A stretch of 64,000 bases of DNA from Pseudoselenomonas ruminis (GTDB taxonomy: Bacteria; Bacillota; Negativicutes; Selenomonadales; Selenomonadaceae), in the NCBI RefSeq assembly GCF_008271295.1, contig NZ_VTOY01000001.1, positions 434,001-498,000 on the forward strand. The letters run 5' to 3'. Positions 60,730 through 64,000 of this stretch are shown piece by piece. Every line of letters starts with the position of its first letter. Positions within the stretch are counted from its first letter, which is position 1. The translations under genes were made by a program, and so were the position numbers. Under the pieces are notes generated by a model that saw only the letters and a program-made list of their open reading frames with translations, did no database searches and had not been told where the DNA came from.

Positions 60730-63036
60730 TTATGCTTTGGTTATTGGCGCATATTTCTGCATGAGACCTTTAACGCCCTGCCCTGGGAAGGCAATCTTGA
60801 GCTCGACTTCTTCGCCGCTGCCCTTGACCGATACCACGGTGCCGACGCCCCATTTGCCATGGCGCGCCTTATCGCCGACTTTCCACTGGATGCTCGTGTC
60901 CGGACGAATGACGCCGCCGCTTGGCTGTACGTTGACGTTCTTCTTCTGCAGAGACGCCATCGCCTCGAGCGCCGACTGCGGTTTGCCACGGAAATGAACG
61001 CCATTTCCCATCTGGTTGGCACTGGGCTTGAAGCTCATAAAGCCGCTCTGCTGCTGGGCGCCATAATGGTTGGCATTGGCAAAGCCATAGGCATTGGCCC
61101 TGGCTACCAGCCGTTCCACATAATCGTCAGGAATCTCCTGCAAGAACCGCGACGGCGGAAAAGCATTGGACTTGCCATAAATCGTACGCTGACGCGCATT
61201 GGTCAGATAGAGCTTGCGCTCGGCACGGGTAATGCCGACATAACAGGTGCGGCGTTCCTCCTCAATCTCATTTTCATCCATAAGCGTGCGCGAATGCGGG
61301 AAAAGCCCCTCTTCCATGCCAATCATGAACACAATCGGAAATTCGAGTCCCTTGGCCGAATGAAGCGTCATGAGTGTGACGCGGTCGTCTTCCATGTCCG
61401 CATTGTCAATATCAGAAACCAGTGAGAGCTGTGACAGGAACGTCTCGAGATTCGGGTTGTCTTCCGTCTTTTCAAAGTCTTTGGCCACGCCGATGAACTC
61501 GCGCAAGTTTTCAATACGCGACTCGTTCTCGGGCTTATTTTCCGACTTGAGTTCCGCCAGATAGCCAGACTCTTCGAGCACCTTATCGATGAGGTCGTCA
61601 AGATGCATATTGGCCTGATAGCCCATAAACTGGAAAATAAACGTCGAGAAAAGCTCAAGTGGTTTCTTGACGCGGGCCGTTATCCCCGGAATCGAATCGA
61701 GCACCTCCGGATTGGAGATAACATCGAACAGCGACAAACCATTTTCATCGGCATAAGCCGTAAGTTTTGCCAGCGAAGTTGCACCGAGGCCGCGCTTTGG
61801 CACATTGATGATGCGCAAGAGGCTCACCGTATCGAGCGGGTTATAAATCACGCGCAGATAGGCAAGAATATCCTTGATTTCCTTGCGGTCGTAGAACTTG
61901 AGGCCGCCGACCATCGTATAGGGAATCCCTGAGCGCATGAACATTTCCTCGATGACACGCGACTGGGCATTCGTGCGGTACAAGATGGCCATATCGCCAT
62001 ACGACGCATTGAAGATGGTCTTCTGCTTGGAAATCGTCGTGGCGATAAACTGTGCCTCATCGCGCTCGTCACGGGCCTCGTAGCTCGTAATCTTCTCGCC
62101 CGTCGCATTTTCGGTCCAGAGGTTTTTCTTCTTGCGGTTGATATTATGCTCAATGACCGCATTGGCTGCCGCCAAAATATTTTTGGTAGAGCGGTAGTTC
62201 TGCTCGAGTTTAATCGTCTGCGCTTCCGGATAATCCTGCTCGAAATCCATGATGTTGCGGATATCGGCACCGCGCCAGCCATAAATCGACTGGTCGGCAT
62301 CACCGACGACACAGAGATTGTGATGCTGCGCGGCGAGAATTTTCGTCAGCTGGTACTGGGCGCCGTTGGTATCCTGATACTCATCGACGAGAATGTATTT
62401 AAAGCGGCGCTGGTATTTCGTGCGGATTTCCTCATTTTCCTCGAGCAGGACAACCGACACCATCAAGAGATCATCAAAGTCGAGCGCGTTGTTGGTGCGA
62501 AGTTTCTGCGCATAGAGTTTATAAACTTCCGCGACCTTTTTCTGGTAGAAGTTATCGGCATCGCGCTCCATGGCCTTGGGGCCCATCATCTGGTTTTTCG
62601 CATTGGAAATCGCATTTTGGATAGCGCTCGGCGCATATTGCTTCGGGTCGAGATTGAGCTCTTTGAGGCAGTCCTTGATAACTACCTGACTGTCGCTGGA
62701 ATCATAGATGACAAAGTTTTTCTTGTAAAGGTCTGTCGCCTCAATCTCGCGGCGCAGGAAACGGGCACAAAAGGAATGGAACGTACTGAGCCAAACATCT
62801 TTTGCTCCCTCGCCAATCATGCGGTCGACACGCTCACGCATCTCGGTGGCAGCTTTATTGGTAAACGTGATGGCCAAAATGTTCCAGGGCTGTACCCCCT
62901 GCGCCAGCAAATTGGCAATCTTGCAGGTAAGTACCTTCGTCTTTCCTGAACCGGCACCGGCCATAATCAAAAGCGGACCGTCCGTATGCTTTACTGCTTC
63001 TGTCTGCGCGGGATTCAAACCTTCAAAAATATCCAA
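60730..63036 (-). CDS. pcrA: UvrD/Rep-family DNA helicase PcrA
   Basis: 3'-5' helicase for repair and removal of RecA or transcription blocks. 768 residues. The Q-motif GLNPAQTEAV, Walker A AGAGSGKT (about 27-34), the Walker B region VDEYQDTNGAQY, motif III VVGDADQSIYGWRGAD and motif VI YVGITRAERKLY are all present. The Tudor-like C-terminus (VGDKARHGKWGVGTVVSVKG) that binds RNA polymerase in Firmicutes PcrA is intact. No ligA or pcrB neighbour is visible. Confidence 0.96.
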   Translation of the reverse strand: MDIFEGLNPAQTEAVKHTDGPLLIMAGAGSGKTKVLTCKIANLLAQGVQPWNILAITFTNKAATEMRERVDRMIGEGAKDVWLSTFHSFCARFLRREIEATDLYKKNFVIYDSSDSQVVIKDCLKELNLDPKQYAPSAIQNAISNAKNQMMGPKAMERDADNFYQKKVAEVYKLYAQKLRTNNALDFDDLLMVSVVLLEENEEIRTKYQRRFKYILVDEYQDTNGAQYQLTKILAAQHHNLCVVGDADQSIYGWRGADIRNIMDFEQDYPEAQTIKLEQNYRSTKNILAAANAVIEHNINRKKKNLWTENATGEKITSYEARDERDEAQFIATTISKQKTIFNASYGDMAILYRTNAQSRVIEEMFMRSGIPYTMVGGLKFYDRKEIKDILAYLRVIYNPLDTVSLLRIINVPKRGLGATSLAKLTAYADENGLSLFDVISNPEVLDSIPGITARVKKPLELFSTFIFQFMGYQANMHLDDLIDKVLEESGYLAELKSENKPENESRIENLREFIGVAKDFEKTEDNPNLETFLSQLSLVSDIDNADMEDDRVTLMTLHSAKGLEFPIVFMIGMEEGLFPHSRTLMDENEIEEERRTCYVGITRAERKLYLTNARQRTIYGKSNAFPPSRFLQEIPDDYVERLVARANAYGFANANHYGAQQQSGFMSFKPSANQMGNGVHFRGKPQSALEAMASLQKKNVNVQPSGGVIRPDTSIQWKVGDKARHGKWGVGTVVSVKGSGEEVELKIAFPGQGVKGLMQKYAPITKA

Positions 63037-63070
63037 AATGTCCTCCTGTATCCTAAACCTACGGAATAAT

Positions 63071-63096
63071 AAGCCTTCCCCATACGGGGAAGGCTT
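63071..63096 (-). terminator. Terminator after the pyrophosphatase gene
   Basis: An 11-bp stem AAGCCTTCCCC / GGGGAAGGCTT with a GTAT loop, followed by ATTATT. Nearly the same arms as the hairpin at 11853-11884. Confidence 0.65.
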
Positions 63097-63122
63097 TAAT
63101 TGCTATCGTATTGTACCCTGCC

Positions 63123-64000
63123 TTAGTTGGCGATGCGTTTTACTGCCTCGGAAAGTGGCGGGATAATCTGCTTCTTGCGGCTCATGACGCCCGGCAGATA
63201 AACATGGGTGCCACTGGCATCCTTCTTGAAGGCCTCGCCGATAAGCGTCTTCGGCGAACCAGCGTACAAGAGATACGTTGCCTCTTCGAGGATATCCGTA
63301 ACCATGACCAGGCTCATGTCGAAGCCCTCTTTTTCGCAGATATTCGTCATAGCTTCGATCATCTGCGGCTCCAGGTCCATAACTTCTTTCGGGTCCATAA
63401 CCGAAATCTGGCTGACAATAATGCGGTAGTCACCAATCTGGAATTCCTTGAGGTCGTTCTTAGCAATTTCGACCGGTGTCATATCGCCAATGCCCGAACC
63501 GGCTTTGAGCATAGCCATGCCGTACTCGTTAATGTCAACGCCAGCGATTTCAGCCAGGCGCTCCGCCGTCTTCTTGTCGTATTCCGTGCAGGTCGGGGAC
63601 TTGAACAGAACCGTGTCGGAAAGGATAGCCGAAAGCAAGAGGCCGGCAATCGAAGCTGGGATTTCGACATCGTTCTGCCAATGCATGTTGGCAACAATCG
63701 TCGCCGTGCAGCCAACCGGCTCAGCATGCGTGTAAATCGGCTCGCTCGTCTGGATGCCACCGAGGCGGTGATGGTCGATAATCTCGACAATCTTAGCTTC
63801 CTCAATGCCTTCAACGGCCTGGCCGCGCTCGTTATGGTCGACGAGAATGACCTGCTCACGCTCCGGCATAACCATGTTGTCACGGGAAATGATGCCGACA
63901 AGACGGCCATTTTCGATAACCGGATAGTTGCGGTAATTCGTCTCTTCCATTGCACCCTTGATATCCGAGAGCATGTCGAGCGGCTTGAAGCAAACCGGGT
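63123..64000 (-). CDS. Manganese-dependent inorganic pyrophosphatase with CBS region, 5' end cut by window edge
   Basis: A DHH-type family II pyrophosphatase. The frame is open to the window edge, so the N-terminus is missing. Visible parts in order: the end of a CBS domain (DIKGAMEETNYRNYPVIENG, then VGIISRDN), the DHH active site (VILVDHNE, VEIIDHHRLGG), TSEPIYTHAEPVGCTATIVA, and the DHHA2 domain ending with Arg-Lys-Lys (SRKKQIIPPL), the substrate-binding loop. A CBS pair (often with DRTGG) inserted ahead of the DHH catalysis motifs is known in regulated family II enzymes controlled by adenine nucleotides. It hydrolyses pyrophosphate to drive biosynthesis. Confidence 0.88.
   Translation of the reverse strand, partial: PVCFKPLDMLSDIKGAMEETNYRNYPVIENGRLVGIISRDNMVMPEREQVILVDHNERGQAVEGIEEAKIVEIIDHHRLGGIQTSEPIYTHAEPVGCTATIVANMHWQNDVEIPASIAGLLLSAILSDTVLFKSPTCTEYDKKTAERLAEIAGVDINEYGMAMLKAGSGIGDMTPVEIAKNDLKEFQIGDYRIIVSQISVMDPKEVMDLEPQMIEAMTNICEKEGFDMSLVMVTDILEEATYLLYAGSPKTLIGEAFKKDASGTHVYLPGVMSRKKQIIPPLSEAVKRIAN

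Noticed and set aside
60700-62949. Plus-strand frames opposite pcrA
   Set aside because: Shadows of an intact helicase gene with all motifs.
1-64000. tRNA, rRNA, and insertion sequences
   Set aside because: I scanned for CCA-ended cloverleaf-like and rRNA-like stretches and transposase motifs and saw none; a covariance search would be more sensitive.

Overview
The window looks like a chromosomal segment of a Negativicutes bacterium (Selenomonas or a close relative). This is inferred from three things: Firmicutes-style gene order (pyrB-pyrC-carA-carB and rimP-nusA-rnpM-ylxQ-infB-rbfA-nrnA-truB ... ribF-rpsO-pnp), strong Shine-Dalgarno sites with many TTG starts, and a Wzx/Wzy/Wzz-type surface polysaccharide locus of the kind found in cells with an outer envelope. 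No rRNA, tRNA, CRISPR array or complete insertion sequence was seen.

Layout. 1-6.5 kb: a minus-strand pyrimidine operon, cut by the left edge inside carB, preceded by a leader with a strong promoter and an attenuator-like hairpin. 6.5-14.3 kb: housekeeping genes (beta-CASP nuclease, murB, trmL, ilvD, cobO) and small membrane proteins. 14.3-27.3 kb: a mixed region with two paralogous SGNH hydrolases, a signalling group (MBL hydrolase, CheB with a degenerate receiver, hybrid histidine kinase), an MFS transporter, udk, csrA and several orphan genes. 27.4-28.9 kb: a small accessory island with a tyrosine recombinase, a stand-alone Rpn-like tail and a ribbon-helix-helix protein. 28.9-45.1 kb: a minus-strand polysaccharide locus (wzz, glycosyltransferases, Wzy, ugd, UDP-sugar epimerases, TupA-like proteins, Wzx). 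Its 36.7-42.5 kb core is AT-rich. It carries gene fragments, a G9 tract and a pair of 20-bp palindromes at its promoter. 45.6-46.1 kb: a RelB/YoeB toxin-antitoxin pair. 46.2-59.5 kb: the transcription/translation operon, interrupted by an 847-residue hybrid histidine kinase between truB and ribF. 59.6-64 kb: two orphan genes, pcrA, and a CBS-type inorganic pyrophosphatase cut by the right edge.

The genes work together in three blocks: de novo UMP synthesis (carbamoyl phosphate to dihydroorotate), export and assembly of a uronic-acid-containing polysaccharide, and the late transcription/early translation machinery. The least explained signals are a dispersed 12-bp palindrome, TTGACNNGTCAA (ten exact copies), the twin operators upstream of wzz, and the homopolymer junction between two TupA-like reading frames.
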